A stretch of 64,000 bases of DNA from assembly GCF_016786255.1 (NCBI RefSeq), contig NZ_JADMKT010000081.1, positions 1-64,000 of the forward strand, in the 5' to 3' direction. The position numbers and the translations under genes are program-made. The stretch is from Robertkochia sediminum. GTDB lineage: Bacteria; Bacteroidota; Bacteroidia; Flavobacteriales; Flavobacteriaceae. The notes below the pieces were generated by a model that searched no databases, was not told the DNA's origin, and was given only the letters and a program-made list of their open reading frames with translations. Shown in pieces: positions 1 to 8,249 of this stretch. The number at the start of each line of letters is the position of its first letter. Position 1 is the stretch's first letter.

Positions 1-363
1 CTTCTATGTTGTTTTCCAAGCAAAAAGCCTGTTTTTTACCATTATAGTCTTTCGGAAGCCCTTTTCAAAGCTTCCATTTCTGTTCATGATTCAAACACTC
101 TTTCTCTTTGATGGTACTACTTTTTTACTAAAAACCCTTTCAATTAATCTTCTATCAACAGTCTCAATGCTTAGGCATTAGCTGCAATTTATTGTTCACT
201 TTAAAAGGAAGGGGGACGTAAACTTCACCGAACAGTCTGCTTGCAGATCAGTGATCTTCAAGTGCTGCAATTGTAAACGAACGTTCGTTCCCCCTTTGTA
301 ATTTTCCCAGGTTTATAAATAGTACCATTAAAGTTAAAGCTTTCTGATTCACGCTATTTGTTT
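1..363. other. Non-coding flank downstream of the IS110 transposase
   Basis: No convincing coding frame is visible in these bases, which lie at the 3' side of the minus-strand transposase gene. The sequence contains a short hairpin (arms GGAAGC 54-59 and GCTTCC 70-75) and a larger structured block at about 207-297 listed separately. Part of it probably belongs to the insertion element, because IS110-family elements carry long non-coding ends, but I cannot place the element boundary: no flanking duplicate or clear terminal repeat is visible. Confidence 0.5.
205..300 (-). ncRNA. Candidate structured RNA in the IS110 end (possible bridge RNA)
   Basis: The block folds as nested inverted repeats. 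An outer stem pairs 209-218 with 286-296 (AAGGGGG-ACG against CGTTCCCCCTT, one bulge), an inner stem pairs TTGCAG 241-246 with CTGCAA 265-270, and the unpaired stretches between them would form internal loops. A perfect 12-bp palindrome, ACGAACGTTCGT, sits at 277-288. IS110-family transposases are known to use a bridge RNA encoded in a non-coding end of the element, with loops that pair with target and donor DNA. The position just past the transposase stop would fit the IS1111-type arrangement. Assignment as a bridge RNA is inference; strand is chosen only because the transposase is on the minus strand. Confidence 0.25.
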
Positions 364-1449
364 TTAACATACGACCCCATACTTATAAGGCTCTCGATGA
401 ATTAATACATAACGAATCCGGTTTAAAAGATTCTTGGCAATTCGAATGATAGCCTTATTCTTTTTCATCCGTTTACTCAAGTTGGTAAATCGTAAAGTCA
501 GTGCAGGATCGCTGCGAACTGCACTCCAGGCCGCTTCGATCAATGTGTTCTTTACATTAGTTCGACCTCTGGAGCTTATACCCGAGGAGCTCTCCCGATC
601 TCCTGAAGCATGTACCTTAGGCATTAATCCAAAATAACCGCAAAGACGGTCAAAGTTGGTAAAACGATGTATATCCCCAATTTGAGTCAGCAAAGTCATG
701 GCTGTCACAACACCTATACCAGGTATGCTTTGCAGCAATAGTACATTCTCACGGTAATTATTACTCTTTGCCAGAGCTCTTAAACGAGAACTCACCTCTT
801 TCTTCTTGACCTTTAAATATTGGCCGTAATCCAGATGAGCCTGAATAATGAATTTAAGATCCGGATACTTTACCATCTCACTTTCCAACCACGCAACATA
901 AGCCTTAGTCCAACTCTTGCTCCCCCGGTCAAGTTCCTCAGGAATAGAAATCCCATACTGAAACAAAAGCGACTTAATCCGATTCTTCACCCTGGAAAGA
1001 TCCTTCGTTAAACTATAACGCAAACGCAGTAAACTACGGTCTAACTCCAAATGCCGATCCGGAACATCGATCCCTTTAAGTAACTGGGATCGCAGTGTAT
1101 TGGCTAGTTTCCTACTATCGACCGTATCATTCTTTCGTTGGCGATCCTTCTGACTTGTAGGGATATCTGCTGCATGTACCACCTGAGCATCTATACCCAA
1201 TGAACGAAGTGTTCTGCAAGGAGTAAACCCATTGAAGCCCGCCTCGTAAACAGCCTTATAACAAGCTCCGGGATAATGCTTTTGAAGGTATTTTGCCAAC
1301 CCTTGAGCATCAGCATCCCTACTCATCGTCTTCAGTTCAAAATTATCACTTAAAAGCGTGACCTTCCAACTCTTCTTATGACAGTCAATTCCAATATAAA
1401 TTGTTTGCCCATCAAATCCTCTCGGCGTATCTTTAACTAATGTCGGCAT
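364..1449 (-). mobile_element. IS110-family transposase (DEDD recombinase)
   Basis: The 361-aa protein has the two halves of an IS110-family transposase. The N-terminal RuvC-like DEDD domain begins with YIGIDCHKKSWKV (about residues 18-30), whose Asp is the first catalytic acid. The C-terminal Transposase_20 domain contains a helix-hairpin-helix (LLLQSIPGIGVVTAMTLL, about 236-253) and a Ser-rich segment GDRESSSGISSRGR (about 284-297), where family members keep their catalytic serine. Length is normal for the family, so the gene looks intact. The ATG at 1449 is the only reasonable start and lies inside a strong hairpin (1446-1503). No neighbour is functionally related, and the element appears to be a simple insertion beside ppdK. 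Family identity is secure; IS110 versus IS1111 subgroup is not settled. Confidence 0.93.
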
Positions 1450-1503
1450 AAGTCAATGTTTTTTAGATTGTTATTACCTTAAAATAAAAAACTTGGCTTA
1501 TGC
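1446..1503 (-). repeat. Inverted repeat covering the transposase start codon
   Basis: GCATAAGTCAATGTTTTTT (1446-1464) and AAAAAACTTGGCTTATGC (1486-1503) are reverse complements except for one substitution and one missing base. They form an 18-19 bp stem with a loop of about 21 nt. The ATG of the transposase (complement of 1447-1449) lies within the distal arm, so in the mRNA the hairpin would bury the start codon. It could limit transposase translation or form part of the element's left end. Confidence 0.6.
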
Positions 1504-1590
1504 TTTTTTGTTTAATAATGCCCCAATTCTACCTTTGATTCTTTCCTCTTATTTCATTGGAACTGTGGCCTAAAACAAACATAGTAACTT

Positions 1591-1668
1591 TACCTCTTTA
1601 CCTGCTTACCTCTTTACCTGCTTACCTCTTTACCTGCTTACCTACTTACCCATCTACCCATCTACCCA
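1591..1668. repeat. Degenerate 8-bp tandem repeat (16-bp higher period)
   Basis: About ten copies of an 8-mer of the form (T/C)TTACC(T/C)N follow each other without gaps. Three nearly identical 16-mers TTTACCTGCTTACCTC start near 1598, then the array drifts to CTTACCTA, CTTACCCA and TCTACCCA. On the minus strand this is a purine-rich GGTA-containing array. It lies between the IS110 gene and the ppdK terminator. Period-8 repeats cannot encode a fixed-frame peptide, so a non-coding or simple slippage origin is likely. Confidence 0.85.
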
Positions 1669-1673
1669 AAATA

Positions 1674-1713
1674 AAAACACCCCGGGAACGAACGGGCGCT
1701 CCCAGGGTGTTTT
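1674..1713 (-). terminator. Rho-independent terminator of ppdK
   Basis: AAAACACCCCGGGAACG (1674-1690) pairs with CGCTCCCAGGGTGTTTT (1697-1713), leaving a 6-nt loop. The two mismatches become G-U pairs or a mild mismatch in RNA. On the minus strand the hairpin is followed by a T-rich tract (complement of 1668-1677), and it lies 18 nt past the ppdK stop codon. Confidence 0.8.
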
Positions 1714-1730
1714 CGGTTATCCAGGCTCTT

Positions 1731-4469
1731 TTATGAGTTTCTTGCCTGTGCCTTAATGGCTGCCTGTGCGGCTGAAATCCTTGCGATCGGCACGCGGAAA
1801 GGAGAACAACTTACGTAGTCCATTCCGAGCTGATTACAGAATTCGATCGAGGCCGGATCTCCTCCGTGCTCTCCACAGATTCCGATCTTAAGCCAAGGGT
1901 TCACCTCGCGTCCGCGGCCTACTCCGATACGCATCAGGGTACCTACACCTTTCTGATCGATGGTTTCGAACGGATCGGCTTTCAGGATATTCTTGTCGAG
2001 ATAGATCGGCATGAATTTACCGGCGTCATCTCTGGAGTATCCGTAGGTCATTTGCGTAAGGTCATTAGTACCGAAGGAGAAGAACTGTGCTTCATTTGCG
2101 ATCTGATCGGCAATAAGAGCAGCTCTTGGGATCTCGATCATGGTACCTACCTTGTATTCAACCTTGGTATTTCGTTCAGCGAATACCAGTTCGGCAGTTT
2201 TATCGATCACCTCTTTCTGAGCTCTGAACTCTTCGATCGTACCAACTAATGGTACCATGATCTCTGGTTTCATCTGCACGCCTTTTTCACTCACATTGAT
2301 GGCAGCTTCGATAATCGCTCTGGTCTGCATTTCTGTGATCTCCGGATAGGTGATCCCCAAACGGCATCCACGGTGACCTAACATCGGATTAAACTCTTCA
2401 AGGTCGGCTACCTTGGCTTTTACCATTTCAAGAGAAACGTGCAGGTCTTCTGCCAGCTCTTTTTGATGTGCCAACTGGTGAGGTACGAACTCGTGTAATG
2501 GTGGATCAAGCAATCTGATGGTTACTGCAGTTCCATCCATGGCTTCGAAAATTCCTTCGAAGTCCGATCGCTGCATTGGTAATAATTTATCGAGCGCTCG
2601 CTTACGTCCTTTGGTAGACGATGCCAGGATCATTTCTCTCATGGCTTTAATACGGTCTACTTCGAAGAACATATGCTCCGTTCTTGTTAGTCCGATACCT
2701 TGTGCACCGAAGTTTCTACCTACCAGTGCATCGGCTGGAGTATCGGCATTGGTGCGGATCTTCAGTGTACGATACTTATCACTGAGCTTCATGATCTCTG
2801 CAAACTCTCCGGTAAGTTCCGGTTCTTTTGTGGCTATCTTACCTTCGTAGATATTACCGGTACTACCGTTTAGTGAGATCCAGTCGCCTTCGTGGAATTC
2901 ACGACCATCTATCACCATGGTGCGGGTCTTGTAATTGATCTTAAGTGCACCAGCACCTGAGATACAGCATTTACCCATACCTCTTGCCACAACCGCGGCG
3001 TGAGAGGTCATACCCCCTCTTGCAGTAAGGATACCTTTTGCACGGTGCATCCCTTCGAGGTCTTCGGGGGAGGTTTCAACACGTACCAGAATGGCGTGCT
3101 TGAACTTCTCTACCTCATCAGAGTGGAATACGATCTGTCCGGTTGCCGCTCCCGGAGAGGCAGGAAGTCCCTGAGCAATGGCGGTGGCACTTTTTAATGC
3201 GGTGAGATCAAAGATCGGGTGTAGAAGTTCGTCAAGTTTAACAGGCTCTACGCGAAGCAAGGCCTCTTGCTCATTAATAAGTCGTTCCTTAAGCATGTCC
3301 ATGGCGATCTTCACCATAGCCGCCCCGGTACGCTTACCGTCCCTTGTCTGGAGGATCCACAATTTACCGTTCTGAATGGTAAATTCCATATCCTGCATAT
3401 TGCGGTAATGTATTTCCAGCCTGCGCTGAATTTCAAATAGTTCCTTATAGATGGAAGGCATGATCTCCTCGAGAGAAGGATAGGTTTCTCTTCTTACCTC
3501 TTCAGTAACCTGAGCCAGTTCTGCCCAGCGCTCTGATCCGAGTTTAGTGATCTGCTGTGGTGTACGTACCCCGGCAACCACATCTTCACCCTGGGCGTTA
3601 ATGAGGTACTCCCCGTTAAATACGTTCTCTCCCGTACCGGCATCACGTGTAAAGCACACTCCCGTACCGGAATTCTCTCCCATATTACCATAAACCATGG
3701 CCTGTACGTTCACAGCGGTTCCCCAATCTGCGGGATATCCGTTCATGGTACGGTAGTATACTGCTCTGTCACCATTCCAGCTATTAAATACAGCGATCAC
3801 AGCTCCCCAGAGTTGCTCCCATGGGTCTTGTGGTAATGTATTTCCTGTTCTTTTGGTGATCGCCTCCTTAAAGCGAAAAACAAGTGTTTTGAGATCTTCC
3901 GTGGTCAGATCGGTATCCAATTCGATCCCCTTATCTTCCTTGATCTCTTCCATAATGGCTTCGAAGGGATCGATCTCTTCTTTAGATTCCGGCTTCATAC
4001 CCATAACCACACCTCCGTACATCTGAACGAATCGGCGATATGAATCCCATGCGAAGCGGTCGTTTCCGGTAAGTTTGGCCAGCGCCTCTACGGTCACATC
4101 ATTGAGTCCTAGATTTAATACCGTATCCATCATCCCCGGCATTGATACGCGGGCCCCTGAACGAACAGAAATAAGCAGCGGATTGCTGGATGATCCGAAA
4201 TCGGCTCCCATGATCTCTCCAATACGTTTTACCGATTCCCTAACCTCTTCTCTGATCAGGTTCACCGTAGCTTCTTGTCCGAGTTTATTATACTCTGTAC
4301 ATACTTCAGTGGTAATAGTGAACCCCGGAGGTACCGGAATACCGATCTTGCTCATTTCGGCAAGGTTGGCGCCTTTTCCTCCAAGTAAGTTCTTCATAGT
4401 GGCATTTCCATCGGCTTCGCGGTCTCCAAAACTATAGACCCGTTTTTTAATTTCCTGAATAACTTCCAT
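1731..4469 (-). CDS. ppdK: Pyruvate, phosphate dikinase
   Basis: PPDK interconverts pyruvate + ATP + phosphate and phosphoenolpyruvate + AMP + pyrophosphate in the cytoplasm, linking glycolysis and gluconeogenesis. The N-terminal ATP-grasp domain opens with LLGGKGANLAEMSKIGIPVP. The central phosphohistidine domain has GGMTSHAAVVARGMGK, with the catalytic His. The C-terminal TIM barrel has CGEHGGDP with the catalytic Cys. The length, 912 aa from the chosen start, is normal. I start at the ATG at 4469; a longer frame opens at a TTG at 4487 but adds only six residues ahead of MEVIQEIKK, which matches where homologues begin. It is a single gene with its own terminator. No Bacteroidota promoter motif is clear upstream. 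Confidence 0.97.
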   Translation of the reverse strand: MEVIQEIKKRVYSFGDREADGNATMKNLLGGKGANLAEMSKIGIPVPPGFTITTEVCTEYNKLGQEATVNLIREEVRESVKRIGEIMGADFGSSSNPLLISVRSGARVSMPGMMDTVLNLGLNDVTVEALAKLTGNDRFAWDSYRRFVQMYGGVVMGMKPESKEEIDPFEAIMEEIKEDKGIELDTDLTTEDLKTLVFRFKEAITKRTGNTLPQDPWEQLWGAVIAVFNSWNGDRAVYYRTMNGYPADWGTAVNVQAMVYGNMGENSGTGVCFTRDAGTGENVFNGEYLINAQGEDVVAGVRTPQQITKLGSERWAELAQVTEEVRRETYPSLEEIMPSIYKELFEIQRRLEIHYRNMQDMEFTIQNGKLWILQTRDGKRTGAAMVKIAMDMLKERLINEQEALLRVEPVKLDELLHPIFDLTALKSATAIAQGLPASPGAATGQIVFHSDEVEKFKHAILVRVETSPEDLEGMHRAKGILTARGGMTSHAAVVARGMGKCCISGAGALKINYKTRTMVIDGREFHEGDWISLNGSTGNIYEGKIATKEPELTGEFAEIMKLSDKYRTLKIRTNADTPADALVGRNFGAQGIGLTRTEHMFFEVDRIKAMREMILASSTKGRKRALDKLLPMQRSDFEGIFEAMDGTAVTIRLLDPPLHEFVPHQLAHQKELAEDLHVSLEMVKAKVADLEEFNPMLGHRGCRLGITYPEITEMQTRAIIEAAINVSEKGVQMKPEIMVPLVGTIEEFRAQKEVIDKTAELVFAERNTKVEYKVGTMIEIPRAALIADQIANEAQFFSFGTNDLTQMTYGYSRDDAGKFMPIYLDKNILKADPFETIDQKGVGTLMRIGVGRGREVNPWLKIGICGEHGGDPASIEFCNQLGMDYVSCSPFRVPIARISAAQAAIKAQARNS

Positions 4470-4898
4470 GATTTCGATTTTATGCAATAATTGATTAGTT
4501 ATATGGTGTTTTTGTTTGTGTTTAACACTTTAAAGTTCGGTCAGTATTACAGGAGATTTTATGACTTAGGTCATGTACGAAGTTTGTTGTCAGAAAAAAG
4601 CATCCAGCCAGGATGGCTAAACCGGCATAAACTCACTGAATTCAAGCGATTTAGTCCTTTAAAAAAAATATTTGAAAAAATTTGGGATTTTATAATTCTT
4701 ACAGAGGCATTACCTTTTCAAACCCTAAAACAGTGTTGTTTAAGGCAACTCAAACGATAGAAATACCAAGTAGTGAATGGAATTATAACGGTTTTGTTCG
4801 CCTACTCAAAGTTGGCGATGAACAGAACGAAGTTAAGGCCAAGAGTTCAAGAGTTAAGGTCGGTAACAATTACAGGATTTGAATAATGAAACTCCGGC
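4470..4898. other. Intergenic region upstream of ppdK
   Basis: About 430 bases lie between ppdK and the end of the wzc operon, both on the minus strand. Open frames here are short, lack family features and look spurious. The only repeat I see is a tandem CAAGAGTT doublet near 4845-4860. The ppdK promoter should lie here, but no TAnnTTTG element stands out on the minus strand. Confidence 0.5.
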
Positions 4899-5051
4899 TT
4901 ATTGCTTTTTGGAACGTTTCCACAAATAGTAAAGGAATATAAAGAGGAGTGGCAACCCCACATAGAGAATGAGCTCAGTGGCAGAAGTGAAATCCAACGG
5001 ATCATTCTGATGGGGTTTGGGAACTTCTTCGGGGATCTGGATAAGCAACAT
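4899..5051 (-). CDS. Small single-pass membrane protein (50 aa)
   Basis: This short gene starts at ATG 5051, 17 nt after the wzc stop, and ends at TAA 4899-4901. The N-terminal half is polar and proline-rich (IPEEVPKPHQNDPLDF, residues 6-21). It is followed by one strongly hydrophobic segment, LILYVGLPLLFIFLYYLW (residues 27-44), and a basic tail RSKKQ, which predicts a single transmembrane helix with a cytoplasmic C terminus. The organised composition, tight spacing and co-direction with wzc argue for a real gene. Function is unknown; it could be an accessory subunit of the export machinery or unrelated. I recognise the general pattern from flavobacterial small proteins but cannot name it. 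Confidence 0.7.
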   Translation of the reverse strand: MLLIQIPEEVPKPHQNDPLDFTSATELILYVGLPLLFIFLYYLWKRSKKQ

Positions 5052-5068
5052 ATGTTTTCTTTGAAGAT

Positions 5069-7441
5069 CTAAGCTTTATTAAACTTTAATATATTTTTCA
5101 ATTTCTTACGCCAGGATTCTGGGCCTACCTCCCCGTATCTATATCCATATCGGAGTTGTCCTTTTTTAACATCATTAAATACGATGTTCATATTAGGCAA
5201 TCTCTTTTCTTCATGTAACCCGATGATATGCGGCATCATTTCCTTTTCGGTATATTCCGCACGTACCAAATAAAGTGTTTGATCGGCCTCTACTCCCAAT
5301 ACCATGGTATCGGACACCAATACAGTAGGAGCCGTATCGACAATGATCACCTCAAAATCCCTTCTTAAAGATCTAAATAGTCCAGAGACCTTTTTATCAT
5401 CTAAAAGAATTGATGGGTTCACAAAAGCCTGTCCGGCGGTGAGAACAAAAAGATTTTTGAATTCGGGATCCTGTAGGATCACATCCTTTAGGCTTCTTTT
5501 TCCACTCAGATATTCAGCTATACCTTCCTTCTTGCTATACTTAAAACTTTTGACTACATCGGGATTCCTAAAATCTGCCTCTACCAAAAGTACCCTGCGA
5601 TTGGATAAGGCATAGGTTTTAGCCAGATTGGTAGCCACAAAAGTTTTCCCTTCATCATTAATCGAAGAGGTGACAAAGATTACCCGACCAGTTTCGGTAA
5701 CAGACTTACCGTAAAAATCGAGATTTGTTCGTAAATGCCTAAAGGACTCTGTCGATAGATCGTTCTTCAATTTAAGGTCATTATTTCGATCTATTCCGGG
5801 AATCTCTGCAATGATATTGATATTGTTAACATCAGACTTCAGATCTGCCAGAGAACTGTACTTCGTATCAAAAATATTACTCACATATAAAATACCAAAA
5901 GGTAGGCCCATTCCCAGGATAATGAGCGCCAGGTATGTTTTTGTCTTATTTGGAGAAACCGGTTCATTTAAGTTTACATGAGCAGGATCAATAACCTCTG
6001 CGTTCGGAGATGCCGTTGCCATGGCTATAGCAGATTCCTCACGCTTTTGTAATAGATAGAGAAAAATTGCTTCTTTGATCTCCTGCTGCCTGCGAATATC
6101 TCTGCTTTTTCTTTCCTGCCCGGGTACCGAGGTAATGCGGGAGTCGAGTTTTTCATTATTGGCCTCCAGAGTATTTATCCTGATCTTAATTGAGTTTATA
6201 AAAGCATTCAAACTATTTAATAAGGATTGATCCAATGAAAACAACTGCTCATTGATCTGGAGAATCACCGGGTTATTTTCTCCGGAACTTCTTAATAAAC
6301 GCTTCCGTTGAAGCATAAGATCGTTATACTGATTAATAATGGTATTTATGTTGGAGTCTTCAACACCTATATTAGAAGGTAACAGTTCGAACTTTCCTTT
6401 GTTTTTTAGATAGATCAACATTTGCTGAGAAGTGTTCAACTGTGTCCTCAGATTAATGATCTGTTCCTGGTTCTTTTCTTCTGCCTGAAGTATTAATCCG
6501 GCTTCTGAAGAAATATCTGTTATTTGATTCCCTACCTTAAATTGCTCCTGTTGTTGATCCACATCCGATAACTCGGAAGAGATACGGGTAATACGTTCAT
6601 TAATGAAATCATAAGTGATATTAGTGATCTCATTCTTGCGCTCTATGGCCAGTAAATTATAATTCTCTACCAGTTTATCGACAAAGGCCTTAGCCTTTTG
6701 GGGCTGACTATCTACGAACAGAACCTCTAATAAATTGGTTGGGTCCATTCTATCATTGTCCGACATAACAGAGAGATTCTTCTTATACATATTAACAAAC
6801 TCCTTAACGGGAGACAGAACCACCTTCAATTTGGTTCCAAAATAATTATCTAAAATATGCTGCTCAGGGGTAACCACAAGATCCCCTATCGCGGTACGAA
6901 CAGATGAACCGAATTCATGAGTGGAGCTTACTTCATATTCATCAATATATTGAAATTCAGAGGTGCTTAACGGTATTATTTCGAAATAGAGATAAGAATT
7001 AAATAATACAGAATCCTTTACCAAAAAGTTAAGGTGTACCGGGGATGTCATGTACAGTTCTTTGTCTTTAAAGTTGCCCTCACTATAAACTTTAAGGTTG
7101 AACTTGAGATCCTTTAATGTTTTTTCGATCAATAATCTTGAGCTAATAACATTAACCTCGTCCTTAATCAATTTGGAATTTGTAGAAACAAGACCTGATG
7201 CACCAAGGAGGGCTGTTTCAGGTGTAGAACTATTTTCTTGCAATAGTCTTATCACAGATTTGGCTTCGTAAAGAGGTGTCTTATATCTCAAATACAGTTT
7301 ACCTAAGATCAAAAAGGCAAATAAGGACAGTGCGAACCACTTCCATCTGGATAAATAAAATTTAACAGTCTCCTTAATTTTTATTCTTTCATCCTTTGAA
7401 TGGTTTCCCTTGATATCTCTGTTTTTCAGAATCTGAGTCAT
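5069..7441 (-). CDS. wzc: Wzc-type polysaccharide co-polymerase / tyrosine autokinase
   Basis: This 790-aa inner-membrane protein controls chain length and export of capsule or exopolysaccharide together with a Wza-type channel. Order of parts: a first membrane helix (about residues 35-51, WFALSLFAFLILGKLYL), a Wzz domain and long periplasmic coiled coil (about 60-490), a second membrane helix (about 503-525), then a cytoplasmic BY-kinase domain. Visible kinase motifs are Walker A SSINDEGKTF (about 588), Walker A' RRVLLVEADFRNP (about 612), Walker B FEVIIVDTAP (about 699), and a C-terminal tyrosine cluster RYGYRYG for autophosphorylation. The Walker A lacks the usual Pro and the first Gly of the PxxGK loop. 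It lies 10 nt behind the Wza-type gene. No cognate low-molecular-weight phosphatase is visible in the window. Confidence 0.93.
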   Translation of the reverse strand: MTQILKNRDIKGNHSKDERIKIKETVKFYLSRWKWFALSLFAFLILGKLYLRYKTPLYEAKSVIRLLQENSSTPETALLGASGLVSTNSKLIKDEVNVISSRLLIEKTLKDLKFNLKVYSEGNFKDKELYMTSPVHLNFLVKDSVLFNSYLYFEIIPLSTSEFQYIDEYEVSSTHEFGSSVRTAIGDLVVTPEQHILDNYFGTKLKVVLSPVKEFVNMYKKNLSVMSDNDRMDPTNLLEVLFVDSQPQKAKAFVDKLVENYNLLAIERKNEITNITYDFINERITRISSELSDVDQQQEQFKVGNQITDISSEAGLILQAEEKNQEQIINLRTQLNTSQQMLIYLKNKGKFELLPSNIGVEDSNINTIINQYNDLMLQRKRLLRSSGENNPVILQINEQLFSLDQSLLNSLNAFINSIKIRINTLEANNEKLDSRITSVPGQERKSRDIRRQQEIKEAIFLYLLQKREESAIAMATASPNAEVIDPAHVNLNEPVSPNKTKTYLALIILGMGLPFGILYVSNIFDTKYSSLADLKSDVNNINIIAEIPGIDRNNDLKLKNDLSTESFRHLRTNLDFYGKSVTETGRVIFVTSSINDEGKTFVATNLAKTYALSNRRVLLVEADFRNPDVVKSFKYSKKEGIAEYLSGKRSLKDVILQDPEFKNLFVLTAGQAFVNPSILLDDKKVSGLFRSLRRDFEVIIVDTAPTVLVSDTMVLGVEADQTLYLVRAEYTEKEMMPHIIGLHEEKRLPNMNIVFNDVKKGQLRYGYRYGEVGPESWRKKLKNILKFNKA

Positions 7442-7451
7442 GGATGCAATT

Positions 7452-8234
7452 TTAATTTCTGGTTAGAATTAAAGCTGTAGATGTTATGAGAACAGAAAAT
7501 ATGGACACCATTATCGTCGCTCTGTTATCTAAGGAGGTAGTTTTTATTGCCGATTCATTAGGTTCTACATAGACCACATCATTCTGAGTAAGGTAATATA
7601 CCGGGGATTTGATAAATTCTTTTGTCGTTAAATTAATTCTGGTAAAGGTCTTCACCCCATCAAAATCTCTTATGACCAACACATTATCTCTTCTTGCTTT
7701 CATCTCTAGATCACCTGCCAGACCAAGTGCTTCTAGCAAGGTTATTCGTTCGGTTGGCACAGAATAAGTACCCGGTTTCTTAACATGCCCCAAAATAGTA
7801 ACTCTAAAATTTTTGATCCTTAAATTAACCACAGGATCCCTCAACAACTTCTTACCTATCAGCTGACTTTCTATGAGCTTTTTCGCTTCCTCTGTCGTTA
7901 ACCCCATAAGTTTGATCTTCCCTAAAACAGGAAAGTCTATAAAGCCCTCTTTATCGATAATGTAATCTACCTCCTCATAAGAAATTCCTTCTCCTTTCTT
8001 AAGATTGAACGCAGTAGTGCTTTCTATATTATTTGCAGATATGTAAATACTTAGAAGATCATCTACCTTCAATCTAGGCTCAAAATCCCTGGTTTCTACC
8101 ATAGTCTCGTATGCCCCCGCATTCTGAAAGTAAGCAACATCCTTACGACTTGCACATGAAGTAATCTGAAACAACAAGAATAATAAGAACAGTCTTGTTA
8201 AAATCTTTTTTAGAAAAAAAGGTAAGTAAGTCAT
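7452..8234 (-). CDS. Wza-type polysaccharide export lipoprotein
   Basis: The 260-aa protein belongs to the polysaccharide biosynthesis/export (Poly_export, SLBB) family, which forms the outer-membrane channel for capsule and exopolysaccharide. A signal peptide ends in a lipobox, FQITSC, with the lipidated Cys at about residue 27. The export domain follows (DVAYFQNAG onward, with LKVDDLLSIYIS at about 55-66), then a SLBB domain (VTILGHVKKPGTYSVP, about 148-163). A C-terminal hydrophobic stretch, TIMVSIFSVLITSTALIL, near 240-257 may insert in the membrane, as seen in Bacteroidota relatives. It sits 15 nt after the CapD-type gene and 10 nt ahead of wzc, consistent with one operon. Confidence 0.9.
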   Translation of the reverse strand: MTYLPFFLKKILTRLFLLFLLFQITSCASRKDVAYFQNAGAYETMVETRDFEPRLKVDDLLSIYISANNIESTTAFNLKKGEGISYEEVDYIIDKEGFIDFPVLGKIKLMGLTTEEAKKLIESQLIGKKLLRDPVVNLRIKNFRVTILGHVKKPGTYSVPTERITLLEALGLAGDLEMKARRDNVLVIRDFDGVKTFTRINLTTKEFIKSPVYYLTQNDVVYVEPNESAIKTTSLDNRATIMVSIFSVLITSTALILTRN

Positions 8235-8249
8235 AGCCTAAAGTTCGTT

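Noticed and set aside
1591-1668. Tandem 8-mers considered as a CRISPR array
   Set aside because: Units are contiguous and only 8 bp, with no unique spacers and no cas genes in the window.
4491-4882. Short open frames upstream of ppdK (about 65-90 codons, plus strand)
   Set aside because: No family motif, biased A+T composition, no neighbour on that strand, and they overlap the region where the ppdK promoter should be.
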